Positions 1-7,181 of a stretch of DNA of 12,284 nucleotides are shown here, piece by piece (the first letter of the stretch is position 1; each line of letters opens with the position of its first letter). Location of the stretch: positions 1 to 12,284 of the forward strand of contig PIYJ01000070.1 in the NCBI GenBank assembly GCA_003601725.1. Reading direction: 5' to 3'. The DNA comes from Candidatus Bathyarchaeota archaeon. Its GTDB lineage: Archaea; Thermoproteota; Bathyarchaeia; Bathyarchaeales; DTEX01. Both the position numbers and the translations under genes were made by a program. Under the pieces are notes generated by a model, which did no database searches, was not told where the DNA came from, and worked only from the letters and a program-made list of their open reading frames with translations.

Positions 1-332
1 AAGACCTCAAAAAATTAGAGAAGGGAGAAGCCGTGCACATCGGGAACGGCTGGTACCTTAAGAAAGATTTCTTTGAGACGGTTGATTCCCCTGTGCCCCT
101 TGAAGTTTTGGATAAAATTGAAGTACCGGTTCTAATAATCCACGGTGATTCAGATAGTGTTGTCCCCATGGATGATGCTCAAAAGGGATACGGGGTGCTC
201 AAGAATCTCAATAACAAAAACGAGCTGTACATAATTAAAGGCGGGGATCACACTTTCACAAAAAAGGAACATACCCAAGAAGTTATAGAAAAAACATTAA
301 ATTGGCTTAGCAGCCTTTCCCCATCTTTATGA
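1..332 (+). CDS. alpha/beta hydrolase, C-terminal part (5' end outside window)
   Basis: C-terminal end of a serine alpha/beta-hydrolase of the esterase/lipase/S33-peptidase type. The reading frame is open from the first full codon at base 3, before the first ATG/GTG-type codon at 33, so the gene starts outside the window; 109 residues are visible. Seen: a hydrophobic strand followed by HGDSDSVVP (visible residues 47-55), the classic loop carrying the catalytic Asp (D51), then GGDHTF with the catalytic His at about residue 83, and a final amphipathic helix ending in NWL. The nucleophile elbow (GxSxG) and lid lie upstream and are not visible, so the substrate cannot be named. It precedes the sugar-acid genes on the same strand but is 240 bp from the next one, so it may be a separate transcription unit. 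An acyl or acetyl-ester hydrolase role is typical of the family. Confidence 0.85.
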   Translation, partial: DLKKLEKGEAVHIGNGWYLKKDFFETVDSPVPLEVLDKIEVPVLIIHGDSDSVVPMDDAQKGYGVLKNLNNKNELYIIKGGDHTFTKKEHTQEVIEKTLNWLSSLSPSL

Positions 333-572
333 GTCCTACCAATTCAAACGGTTTTATAGGCGGAGATTAGACCAGCATCACAAGTTCAATGTCCTTAACA
401 TCAGATTGAGATCAAGAAGAAAAGCATCTAACTCATTTGAAATTGCCATTTTTTCTATACTCCTCTTCACATTTCGTAAGGATACAAGACATAGAATGGA
501 AAAATTAACAAAAAATAAATTAGCGATCTTCTTAAATGTTTGAACATGCATTTTTAGGTGGGGAATTCAGAT
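333..572. other. intergenic region upstream of the transaldolase-like gene
   Basis: A 240-bp AT-rich gap with no convincing ORF or tRNA. A run of six T at 449-454 could end the hydrolase transcript (archaeal oligo-T type). An A/T-rich stretch AAAAATAAATTAG around 509-522 is a plausible TATA element; initiation about 25 bp downstream would leave a leader of roughly 30 nt that includes the Shine-Dalgarno at 555-562. Another TATA-like TTTTATAGG lies near 351-359 but is far from any start codon. All assignments here are weak. Confidence 0.3.
555..562 (+). promoter_or_regulatory. ribosome binding site that fixes the start of the transaldolase-like gene at 573
   Basis: AGGTGGGG sits 10 nt before the ATG at 573. 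An in-frame GTG at 558 lies inside this Shine-Dalgarno sequence, so the longer 727-residue start is unlikely and the 722-residue product is preferred. Confidence 0.6.
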
Positions 573-2741
573 ATGAAAACGGTCAAAGAGATAATTTCTT
601 CCGCGATGCCTGAGAAACTGGAGTATCCCCCTCCCAGCGAGGATCACGCTGGACACATAGTTTACCTCGCGTCAAAGGGATACACAAAACTCGCAGCGGA
701 TCATATATTACACAAGGAGATGCATGGGCATCTAAGAGAAACGGTTGGAAATGTGATCCGTCAGTTAAACTTTACATTCAACTATTCGTTTATTCAGGAA
801 AAAAATGAAAGAACCATAATTTTATGCAGCAGGATATACAATGTCCTTCTCAACATAGCTCTGAACCTTGCTGGTTTTGAGAAGGAGATCATAGGATTCA
901 GCGATGAGGAAGCTGAAGACGCAATAAAGATGGTCATGGACGCCTTACGCGGAATGGAGGAGTACGAACGGAAAAGCCCAATAGGCAAGGGTGACGCTCC
1001 AATCGCCAAGGCTGTCGTAGAGATTTTCCTTTCAGAAATGAAGAAAGTGATGGAAGAGTATTATAGACCCCCAGGCTCAATGGTTGCTTATGTTGCGAGG
1101 GAGATTGAGAAGAAGATCGACGAAAAGAACGTCCTTAATTCTTTTCTAGAGTCAGCTGTAGAACAGATCAGAAATAACGTTTACTACAGGATGAGCACTG
1201 CAGGGATGTGTAAATTCGGCAATGATTACGCCCTTGGGCTTAGATGGCTTCGACATTTAGGTTTCGTTCAAGTATCAACGAATCCTTCTCTCGCAGCGAT
1301 CGCCTATACGGACGATCCGACCCAATGGGAGGGATTCAGAGAAGAAGACCTCTGTTCAGATTTCAAGACTATAATTAAGGAGCAGAAAGATCTCCTTGAA
1401 GACCCTGAAGATTTCAGTGATGACATAGCTGTTTACGCTACGGAAGTAAGCATCTGGAGAAACCTGGTTGTTTTCAGGCCGATAGCGATAGCCTCCAAGA
1501 TGTATCATGGCATGATAAGTTTGCAGTTAAACCCGAACATAGCGGATAATTACGAGGAAAGCGTCAGGTATGCTCTTAAATTCTACAAGGATGCCGAGGA
1601 TTTCCTTAGAAGATATGATTCCTACTTGTTATGGGGATACTCTGAGACTGAGGAGCGGGGAAGACCTAACATCGTATTCAAGGTTGCTGGAAGCTCCCCA
1701 GCATCGATTGACATAACGAGAAAGCTTGAAAGTCTAGGAATAGGCACAAATAACACGGTTACATTCACCGTTTCTCAGGAAGTTGAGCTGATACTAGCCA
1801 AGATGGAAGGTAGAGCTGAAGCCGTTAAGAAGGGGATACCTTTAACCACCGTGTATGAAACGAACATGGGCGGAAGGCTTGACGATCATCTACGGGAGGT
1901 TCAAGCTGAAAAACTTCTCAGCAGAGCCTTGGAGAAGATTAAAGACAAGGAATCTGCCTTAAAGGATTTAGCAGCGAAGCTGAATGCGTTGGAGGAAGTG
2001 GAAAGTAAGGAAACAGTAGAGGATATGATAAGAACGATTAGCAGCAGGAAATATCTTCGCCCTATTAACAAAGAACCACTCATTGAGTTTCTTGCACGGT
2101 CCGGCGTCCCCTTCAGCTCCGAGGAGAAAGTGAAAGATTTCCTTGAAAAACTTGAACATGACATAGAACATTGCGGGATCCTCGTCACAAAGCGTGTATA
2201 CGAGATCTTCTTCAGTCCTCAGAACGTTCCCAAATGGATCTCTTATTTGAGCTCAAAGTATGGACTCACATCTAAACAAGCGGAAGAAGTCTTAAAGGGA
2301 ATCGATGTGTTGCCAGCTTCAAAGAGACATCCTAGAGAGACGCTTCTTACTCTCAGCGGAACAAATATGACTCACACAGAGTTTCCGAATCATCAGATGA
2401 ACGTGCTGTCGACCAGCCTAGAGAAAGGTTTCGACATTCAAGAATACAGAGAATCCGTCTTGAAGGAGCTCGATCCTGAGATTCTTCGGAGACTAACGGA
2501 AGAATGGGTGGACATTAAAGAGGAGTTCATAAGATCATATGAGCTTACGTCTCATCAACAAGAGATTCTTAAAGAGGCGGAGATTCAAGACTGGAGCAGA
2601 TATGGGAATCGTGGAATTAAGCCGGATGAATGGGGCAGTTTCGGAGCTACAGTCAAAACCATGAATGAATTCTCAAATAGCTATGAAAACTTCAAGAGAA
2701 GATGCATCGAATTTATCCACAAAATGGAAAAAGAATGCTAG
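573..2741 (+). CDS. large transaldolase/fructose-6-phosphate aldolase-like protein
   Basis: 722-residue protein with a class I transaldolase-type core inside a much longer chain (ordinary transaldolases have about 215-340 residues). Residues 1-200 are mainly helical and unrecognised. The core shows STNPS (235-239), matching the TTNPS signature; ISLQL with Q318 where transaldolases have a Glu; FKVAGS with K370 at the Schiff-base lysine position; GTNNTVTFTVSQ (391-402), matching the N-x-T-x-x-F-S-x-x-Q segment; and TNMGGRLDD (430-438) with R435 at the phosphate/carboxylate-binding Arg position. A charged helical stretch (about 440-535) precedes the last part. The acidic residue expected near the first strand (E. 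coli TalB Asp17) is not obvious; the aligned text reads RMSTAG. Gln instead of Glu at strand 4 resembles fructose-6-phosphate aldolase (FSA Gln59). The neighbours UxaE and IolB suggest a ketouronate substrate. Fold membership is fairly sure, reaction unknown. The stop lies 19 bp from the convergent uxaE stop. Confidence 0.75.
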   Translation: MKTVKEIISSAMPEKLEYPPPSEDHAGHIVYLASKGYTKLAADHILHKEMHGHLRETVGNVIRQLNFTFNYSFIQEKNERTIILCSRIYNVLLNIALNLAGFEKEIIGFSDEEAEDAIKMVMDALRGMEEYERKSPIGKGDAPIAKAVVEIFLSEMKKVMEEYYRPPGSMVAYVAREIEKKIDEKNVLNSFLESAVEQIRNNVYYRMSTAGMCKFGNDYALGLRWLRHLGFVQVSTNPSLAAIAYTDDPTQWEGFREEDLCSDFKTIIKEQKDLLEDPEDFSDDIAVYATEVSIWRNLVVFRPIAIASKMYHGMISLQLNPNIADNYEESVRYALKFYKDAEDFLRRYDSYLLWGYSETEERGRPNIVFKVAGSSPASIDITRKLESLGIGTNNTVTFTVSQEVELILAKMEGRAEAVKKGIPLTTVYETNMGGRLDDHLREVQAEKLLSRALEKIKDKESALKDLAAKLNALEEVESKETVEDMIRTISSRKYLRPINKEPLIEFLARSGVPFSSEEKVKDFLEKLEHDIEHCGILVTKRVYEIFFSPQNVPKWISYLSSKYGLTSKQAEEVLKGIDVLPASKRHPRETLLTLSGTNMTHTEFPNHQMNVLSTSLEKGFDIQEYRESVLKELDPEILRRLTEEWVDIKEEFIRSYELTSHQQEILKEAEIQDWSRYGNRGIKPDEWGSFGATVKTMNEFSNSYENFKRRCIEFIHKMEKEC

Positions 2742-2760
2742 CTTAACAGATTTCACGCCG

Positions 2761-4320
2761 TCAACTCTTAACTTTTGTGAGCCATAAGGGTTCAATGTGC
2801 CTCTCGATATGTCTAGAGATGGTCTGATAATATTCCTCTTCTTTATCGATTAAAACTCTTCTAATCCGGTCTCGGAAAAGCCAATCTCCATCTTCTCTCT
2901 TCGCTGTTAATATTGAACCGTAAGTAACATGTAATACTTGCCTTCCGTTGTTATCGTCGAGGTAAATCTTTTCAAGATCCTCGTCTGAAACTTTTTCGAC
3001 TGGTGGAACCATTGAAAGATCAGTGCTGAGATGATATGTCTTCCTATCTTCTTCGAAGTGCTGAATGCTATAACGAACAATCTCACGGAACAGCGTTGGA
3101 TCATGCCTCGCTATAATACGCAGTGACTCCAAATAGCTCGTTCCCGCCGTTTTGAGATGAATTATGTCCCCAGCAAATTCACCTAGAATTGGATAGATTG
3201 AGAATTTATCACTTCCCGAGTGGATGCTAAGCTTGTAAGGCCCAAACTTTCTAGCTATTAATACGTGATACTGGAATGTTTTCTTGAACTCTTCTAGGTC
3301 GCCGATATAGTCGATCGCCTTCTCGAATCTGCCTACAAATCGAAGGGCCAACCCTTGAATGCGAATATTCAATCTTTTCAGCTCTAAAGCTATGAAGAGA
3401 TGCTCCAGAAGCTTAGTAGGTGTGCTTGTTTCATCAACGGACATCTCCAAGTCATAACTTTTGCCCTTGAATAATTCATCTAGAAGGCGTTTCAACCTTA
3501 AAGTGTGGGCAATAGCAGCTGAGTATTTCACCGCTGCCCTAAGGAGATCTTCCTCTGAAAAAGTAAGCTTCAAAACATTTTTTCCATTTTTAGACTTGAT
3601 CTCGAATTCTTTTCCTAAATACATCTCAAAAAGATCCGTTTTATCGCATGCTAAGTCGCTCCAAGGCAACTGCTCAAACTTTTCCTTAAGCGTTTCCAAG
3701 TTGTATCTGTCCGCTTCATCGTCAACGTAGTCTGAAGGATCTATGGTATACATTGTGAAGCCCGCCTCAAACGTTGCTTGAACGTCTCTTTCAGTCTTCA
3801 AGTGGTCTGCATCAGCGGCAAAGCCATCTCGGTAGCCTTCTTGAAAGACGGCCCAAGAAACATCGTTCATAACATCTCGAGGAGCCCTAGCGGTCCGCTT
3901 CATCTCCCGAATGGATTGCTGAGCAAGAACCGGGAAGACGCCGAATTTACGGACAGCGCGAATGTGGCCAGGTGTAGCTAACCCGACGCGGTCACCGGTC
4001 CCGATAGCTGGAGTTAAACCTATTACTCGCGGTCTAGTGAATGGTAATTGTTTACGTAGCTCTGATGAGTTTCGGTCATTGCAAGGGCAAATCTTATAAT
4101 TCAGGTCGTTGTTCAATTTCCCTTCTTCTTCTGCAATAAAATTCTTGTGAGCATCATCAGGATTCTCCGAGGGATATATTATAACCATTTTCCGCTCATA
4201 TTTTTCCCGCATCAAGAAAAAGGTTAGATTATCCTTTTCAACCACAGATGAATCGTAAATCTTTATGTCCCGTTTTTGTTCTTCAAAAAATCTCTTAAAT
4301 ATCTGAATAGCATCGCTCAT
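2761..4320 (-). CDS. uxaE: tagaturonate/fructuronate epimerase (UxaE family)
   Basis: Full-length 519-residue member of the UxaE family, which interconverts D-tagaturonate and D-fructuronate in hexuronate catabolism, as characterised in Thermotoga. Recognised from GTGDRVGLATPGHIRA (107-122), AQQSIREM (133-140), FAADADHLKT (167-176), TIDPSDYV (192-199), SIHSGSDKFSIYP (365-377), HLKTAGTSYLE (388-398) and HVTYGS (464-469). The conserved Asp, His and Lys residues in these blocks are the likely metal and substrate ligands (inference). The protein has no signal peptide or membrane segment, so it is cytosolic. The ATG at 4320 follows GAAAGGAGG (4340-4332) by 11 nt. It is divergent from the IolB-family gene across 247 bp and convergent with the transaldolase-like gene. 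No uxaC, uxaB or uxuB reductase/isomerase is visible, so its partners in the pathway are probably these two neighbours or lie elsewhere. Identity high; exact substrate inferred from the family. Confidence 0.9.
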   Translation of the reverse strand: MSDAIQIFKRFFEEQKRDIKIYDSSVVEKDNLTFFLMREKYERKMVIIYPSENPDDAHKNFIAEEEGKLNNDLNYKICPCNDRNSSELRKQLPFTRPRVIGLTPAIGTGDRVGLATPGHIRAVRKFGVFPVLAQQSIREMKRTARAPRDVMNDVSWAVFQEGYRDGFAADADHLKTERDVQATFEAGFTMYTIDPSDYVDDEADRYNLETLKEKFEQLPWSDLACDKTDLFEMYLGKEFEIKSKNGKNVLKLTFSEEDLLRAAVKYSAAIAHTLRLKRLLDELFKGKSYDLEMSVDETSTPTKLLEHLFIALELKRLNIRIQGLALRFVGRFEKAIDYIGDLEEFKKTFQYHVLIARKFGPYKLSIHSGSDKFSIYPILGEFAGDIIHLKTAGTSYLESLRIIARHDPTLFREIVRYSIQHFEEDRKTYHLSTDLSMVPPVEKVSDEDLEKIYLDDNNGRQVLHVTYGSILTAKREDGDWLFRDRIRRVLIDKEEEYYQTISRHIERHIEPLWLTKVKS

Positions 4321-4496
4321 TTGGCATTCGGCCTCCTTTCAGGTGGAGAATCTTTATCGGCGTGTCCAAGTTTGTGATGCTGAAATATAACTCTAATGTT
4401 TACTCCTAAAAGCCTAACCCTCCCATTTGTGGATCTTAATCGTTTAGCTCCCATTCTTGTAGCTGATACATATCATAATTTCAGATTCCCCTTCAA

Positions 4497-4505
4497 TTAT
4501 AAAAG
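4497..4505 (+). promoter_or_regulatory. putative TATA box for the IolB-family gene
   Basis: TTATAAAAG followed by GAGAGG, 63-71 bp upstream of the ATG at 4568. It matches the archaeal TATA consensus and leaves room for a 5' leader carrying the Shine-Dalgarno at 4554-4560. No experimental support. Confidence 0.4.
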
Positions 4506-4553
4506 AGAGGTAAACTGCTATAATTTTATTATCATAATATAGAAAAGTTGTGA

Positions 4554-4560
4554 GAAGGAG
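4554..4560 (+). promoter_or_regulatory. ribosome binding site that fixes the IolB-family start at 4568
   Basis: GAAGGAG lies 7 nt before the ATG at 4568. An in-frame GTG at 4550 is upstream of this site and would add six residues. The position of the Shine-Dalgarno favours the ATG at 4568. Confidence 0.65.
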
Positions 4561-4567
4561 CAAATCT

Positions 4568-5392
4568 ATGATGAAAAGGATCTTTAAGAATGTAAAACTT
4601 GAAAAAGGCTACACGTGTGTAGTATCCCCCAAAAATTCGGAGCTCAAATATATCGAATTCGGCAGGGTCTTCCTACCTGAAAAGAATGATGAATATGCAG
4701 GAGAAACCGGAAACCGTGAAGTCGTCCTAACAATCTTCGGAGGAAAATGCAGCATACAAGTGGAAACCGCAACTCAGAAAGTATCATACAATTCGATTGG
4801 CTATAGACGTGACGTCTTCTCAGGCAAACCTACAATGGTGTATCTCCCTCCAAAAGTTGAGTACCGCATAATAGCTGAATCACAGGTGGAGATCGGCGTC
4901 TCAATGGCCCCAAGCAATTCCAGATCTCCACCAATCCTCGTGAAGCCGGAAGACGTCATGGAGAACCAAGTAGGCGCTTGGAACTGGAAAAGAACAGTCT
5001 ACACATCTATCGGAGAAAACGTTAAAGCTCAAAGGCTCCTCGTGGGAGAGACATTCAATCCCCCTGGGAACTGGTCAAGTTATCCGCCGCATAAACATGA
5101 CCGAAAAGGCCCGTCTGAAATGCCTTTAGAAGAAGTATACTTCTTCAAGGTCAAGCCGCCGAATGGTTTTGGACTGCAAAGAATCTATACCTCCCCGGAA
5201 GATGAGGAGCCCTTTGATGAAATATTCCTTTTGGAGAATGACGCCACAGTTGTTATTCCACGAGGCTATCATCCTGTTGTCGCAGCCCCGGGCTATCAGC
5301 TGTACTATCTCTGGGTGCTTGCAGGTGAAGAGAGAAAATATGGCGCTTGGTCTGATGACCCCAATCATGGCTGGCTGAGAAACTGCCTATAA
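4568..5392 (+). CDS. iolB: 5-deoxy-glucuronate isomerase family protein (IolB-like cupin)
   Basis: 274-residue bicupin of the IolB/KduI family. Bacterial IolB converts 5-deoxy-D-glucuronate to 2-deoxy-5-keto-D-gluconate in myo-inositol catabolism. Seen in the C-terminal cupin: GNWSSYPPHKHD (167-178) with metal ligands H175 and H177, LEEVYFF (187-193) supplying the Glu ligand, GFGLQRIY (200-207), and PRGYHPVVAAPGY (231-243) with H235 as the last ligand, then LYYLWVLAG. The length and these blocks match IolB better than KduI (4-deoxy-L-threo-5-hexosulose-uronate isomerase). No other iol genes (iolG, E, D, C, J) are visible. Because the reaction is an aldose-to-ketose isomerisation of a uronic acid, a substrate such as glucuronate is possible next to uxaE (inference). 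It is divergent from uxaE, and its stop is 19 bp from the convergent DHH gene. Family sure, substrate less so. Confidence 0.88.
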   Translation: MMKRIFKNVKLEKGYTCVVSPKNSELKYIEFGRVFLPEKNDEYAGETGNREVVLTIFGGKCSIQVETATQKVSYNSIGYRRDVFSGKPTMVYLPPKVEYRIIAESQVEIGVSMAPSNSRSPPILVKPEDVMENQVGAWNWKRTVYTSIGENVKAQRLLVGETFNPPGNWSSYPPHKHDRKGPSEMPLEEVYFFKVKPPNGFGLQRIYTSPEDEEPFDEIFLLENDATVVIPRGYHPVVAAPGYQLYYLWVLAGEERKYGAWSDDPNHGWLRNCL

Positions 5393-5411
5393 TCAATGAG
5401 GTTCTTCGCTT

Positions 5412-6420
5412 CTAATTTGAATGGCGATTACCTTTTTTCAGATTTTCCCTTATGAGCCGTATAGCTCGCTTAACCACAGCTTCAAAGTCCCCTATGCCGT
5501 TCATCCCAGCCGCCGTTGAGTGACCCCCTCCCATACCATGGAAATACTCGCCTAAGGGCTTAGCGAGGTCCTTGCCTAAATGGAAGCCTGTCTCCTTGTA
5601 GAATTCTGGGTCTGATCTGATGCTGATCTGGAGATTATCATTCTTTTGACCTCCAACAAGTGCTAAGTGTGCTCCCATTCCCAACTAGGGCGCGGGCAGC
5701 TGATGCTTGAAAGGAGCTTACACGAGAGAAGACGATAAGCCAATCATTTATCCGGATTAGCTGCATCCTTCTGCAAGCTTTAAGCCTAGCTATGCGTTCA
5801 GGTAAGCTCGTCGGAAGCGAGAGTCGGGAAAGAATCTTTTGGGCATCGACACCTGATTCAACTAAAGATGCAACTACCTTGAAGGTGCTTGAATTTGCAA
5901 GTACAAAATGTTTAGTATCAAAGGCTATTCCCAAGAATAGGGCCTGTGCCTCTTCTTTTGAAGGCTTTATACCTAATTCTTCAAAGAATCTGTAAATTAT
6001 CTCACATGTTGAGGAGGCGTTTTCATCGCAGACAACAAGGGATGCGAGTCGTTCAGTCTCTGGGTGGCTTGCATGGTGATCAATAACTATGAGGGGAGCA
6101 GTCGACTTCCTCACCTCTTTTTCCCAAGGTCCTAGCTGCTTAGTTGTGTTTGTATCCAACATTACAATTACATCAGCAGCAAATTCGGGATGATCTGTCG
6201 TCACTTGTATGGGCAAGAAGTCCGATAAAGCCTCGGAAAGCTTGCTTATGCCTTCAGGTGATGCAATCTCCATCTTTGCTTTGGGGTTTATACGTTTCAG
6301 AAGCTCCGAGAACACGAAGGCTGAACATAAAGCATCTGGATCTGCATTTTGGTGGCAAAGAAGTAGTATACGTCTCGGAGCTACTTCATGAATTAAAGAT
6401 TTGACGGCTTGGAACGACAA
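5412..6420 (-). pseudogene. DHH/DHHA1-family phosphoesterase interrupted by a single-base frameshift
   Basis: Archaeal DHH phosphoesterase of the NrnA/RecJ-like superfamily, which hydrolyses short oligonucleotides or cyclic dinucleotides with Mn. The N-terminal frame (6420-5638, 260 residues) has motif I CHQNADPDA (H23, D27, D29), motif II MLDT (D89), motif III DHH (114-116) and motif IV GIAFDT (D168). It then ends out of frame at a TGA (5640-5638). The DHHA1 domain with its GGGH motif continues in the other frame to 5412. Joining V246 (5685-5683) to the GMGAHLALVGG segment requires skipping one G in the GGG triplet at 5682-5680 and gives a 335-residue protein of normal length. The TTG start at 6420 is backed by GAGGG a few nt upstream and overlaps DUF3194 by 28 nt. 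It could be a genuine inactivation, a sequencing error or a +1 shift. Both halves are otherwise intact. Confidence 0.8.
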
Positions 6421-6713
6421 GATGCATCCCTCAAATAATCTTCTGCCGCTTTGAAGGCAGCGTTAACAGCTTCCTTAGCGAGTTTTTCCACATCGACTTT
6501 TCTAAAGATGGGAGAAAGCGTTATCTCCACATCTATTTCAAGATTTAACGCTTCAGAATCTATTGAATTCACTGAGATTGATAAATCCGAGATTCCCCGG
6601 TTAGGAATTTTTGAAGTTACATATCTCCTAGCAGCTTCTTCAGCTATTTCACATAGTCTCTCTAACTGCTCATACGAAAGGCTAGTTCTCCTCACCTCTT
6701 TCAAAGAGTTCAC
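6393..6713 (-). CDS. DUF3194 family protein
   Basis: 106-residue small archaeal protein of the DUF3194 family, usually encoded beside prefoldin beta; its function is not established. Seen: an N-terminal helix (about 13-33) rich in Glu/Ala, an alternating beta segment around SDLSISVNS and LNLEIDVEITLSP (about 42-68), and a C-terminal helix from KVDVEKLAKEAVNAAF (about 72-96). This alpha-beta-alpha layout fits the family. The start is a GTG at 6713, 5 nt after the prefoldin stop, with no clear Shine-Dalgarno; an in-frame GTG at 6695 is an alternative. Its 3' end overlaps the DHH gene by 28 nt, so the three genes are almost certainly one operon with translational coupling. No signal peptide or membrane segment. 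Confidence 0.8.
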   Translation of the reverse strand: MNSLKEVRRTSLSYEQLERLCEIAEEAARRYVTSKIPNRGISDLSISVNSIDSEALNLEIDVEITLSPIFRKVDVEKLAKEAVNAAFKAAEDYLRDASCRSKPSNL

Positions 6714-6718
6714 CGTTA

Positions 6719-7078
6719 CTACGATGAGAGTGGACGAAGGTCTCTCTGAAGTCTCTCATTAAGTTCTTTGATTTGGCTTCTAAGCCTTTCTTCTTGCTTT
6801 CCGAGAACTGAGATTCTCATATTAGCTAGTTCTTTTCTTTCGTTAAGTTCCTCAGTAATCTTCGATTTTTCAGTCTTAATGAGAAGGGAACCGACAGATT
6901 TATAGATAACCCCGTCATCAGGGGTCTTCTCAAGTTCTTCTAAAGCTTTATCAACTTCTAAAAGTTCAAGTTCAACCTGTTGTTTCTGAGCTAAAACGTT
7001 CTGAAGGGTCTGCTGTAGTTGTTGAAGTCGTAGTAATCTTTCTTGGACAGCTGGTGGAAGTTTAATTCCAGCACTCAT
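6719..7078 (-). CDS. pfdB: prefoldin subunit beta
   Basis: 119-residue beta subunit of the hexameric chaperone prefoldin (two alpha, four beta), which captures unfolded proteins in the cytosol and hands them to the thermosome. Seen: an N-terminal coiled-coil helix (about 8-50) rich in Gln/Leu heptads, a beta-hairpin region around DDGVIYKSVGSLLIKT (54-69), and a C-terminal coiled coil (about 72-113). Length and layout are typical of archaeal beta subunits. The ATG at 7078 follows GAAAGGTGA (7096-7088) with 9 nt spacing. It is the first gene of the pfdB-DUF3194-DHH operon, which lies 103 bp downstream of the ATPase gene on the same strand. The alpha subunit is not in the window. Confidence 0.93.
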   Translation of the reverse strand: MSAGIKLPPAVQERLLRLQQLQQTLQNVLAQKQQVELELLEVDKALEELEKTPDDGVIYKSVGSLLIKTEKSKITEELNERKELANMRISVLGKQEERLRSQIKELNERLQRDLRPLSS

Positions 7079-7181
7079 TTCTAACTGTCACCTTTCATTT
7101 ATTATATTTATGGCTTTATCATTAATACACAGTGCGATGATTAAAGTGTTTTCTTACGATTCATTCAAGCATCTGAAAAAT
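7079..7181 (-). promoter_or_regulatory. spacer and probable promoter upstream of pfdB
   Basis: 103 bp between the GvpD-like ATPase stop and pfdB. On the minus strand, ATAAATATAAT near 7112-7101 and TATTAATGATAAAG further upstream are TATA candidates. The nearer one would give an almost leaderless message and lose the Shine-Dalgarno, so the farther one or read-through fits better. A TTTTT run just after the ATPase stop (about 7170-7160) may be a weak terminator. Confidence 0.3.

Larger units (their letters stand above)
4321..4567. promoter_or_regulatory. divergent promoter region between uxaE and the IolB-family gene
   Basis: A 247-bp intergenic region serving two divergent sugar-acid genes. 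Minus strand: TTATATTT at 4390-4383 is a TATA candidate about 40 bp before an expected start site near 4361, giving a leader of some 40 nt containing the uxaE Shine-Dalgarno. Plus strand: TTATAAAAG at 4497-4505 is a good archaeal TATA box, predicting initiation near 4528 and a 40-nt leader. The 9-mer TATCATAAT occurs exactly twice (4471-4479 and 4530-4538), flanking the plus-strand TATA box, with a GATACATATC near-palindrome overlapping the first copy. These could be operator half-sites for a shared regulator, but the sequence is AT-rich and chance repeats are possible. No ORF or RNA gene seen. Confidence 0.4.

Noticed and set aside
333..572. tRNA, small RNA or short gene in the gap after the hydrolase
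   Set aside because: There is no T-loop GTTCRA-type signature or cloverleaf pairing, and no ORF with a start signal.
3461..3981. Plus-strand ORFs opposite uxaE
   Set aside because: They are shadows of a clearly conserved UxaE coding sequence, with no initiation signals.
5126..5378. ORFs on both strands inside the IolB-family gene
   Set aside because: The IolB frame holds the cupin ligands in this very segment; the others are out-of-frame readings.
4568..5392. KduI (pectin-derived 4-deoxy-5-ketouronate isomerase) as the identity of the IolB-like protein
   Set aside because: The motif blocks PPHKHD, LEEVYFF, GFGLQRIY and GYHPVVAAPGY correspond to IolB. KduI is a related but distinct family, so it is kept only as a remote alternative.
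6144..6404. Plus-strand ORFs opposite the DHH phosphoesterase
   Set aside because: The minus frame carries all DHH motifs, and the plus frames show no domain, ribosome binding site or promoter.
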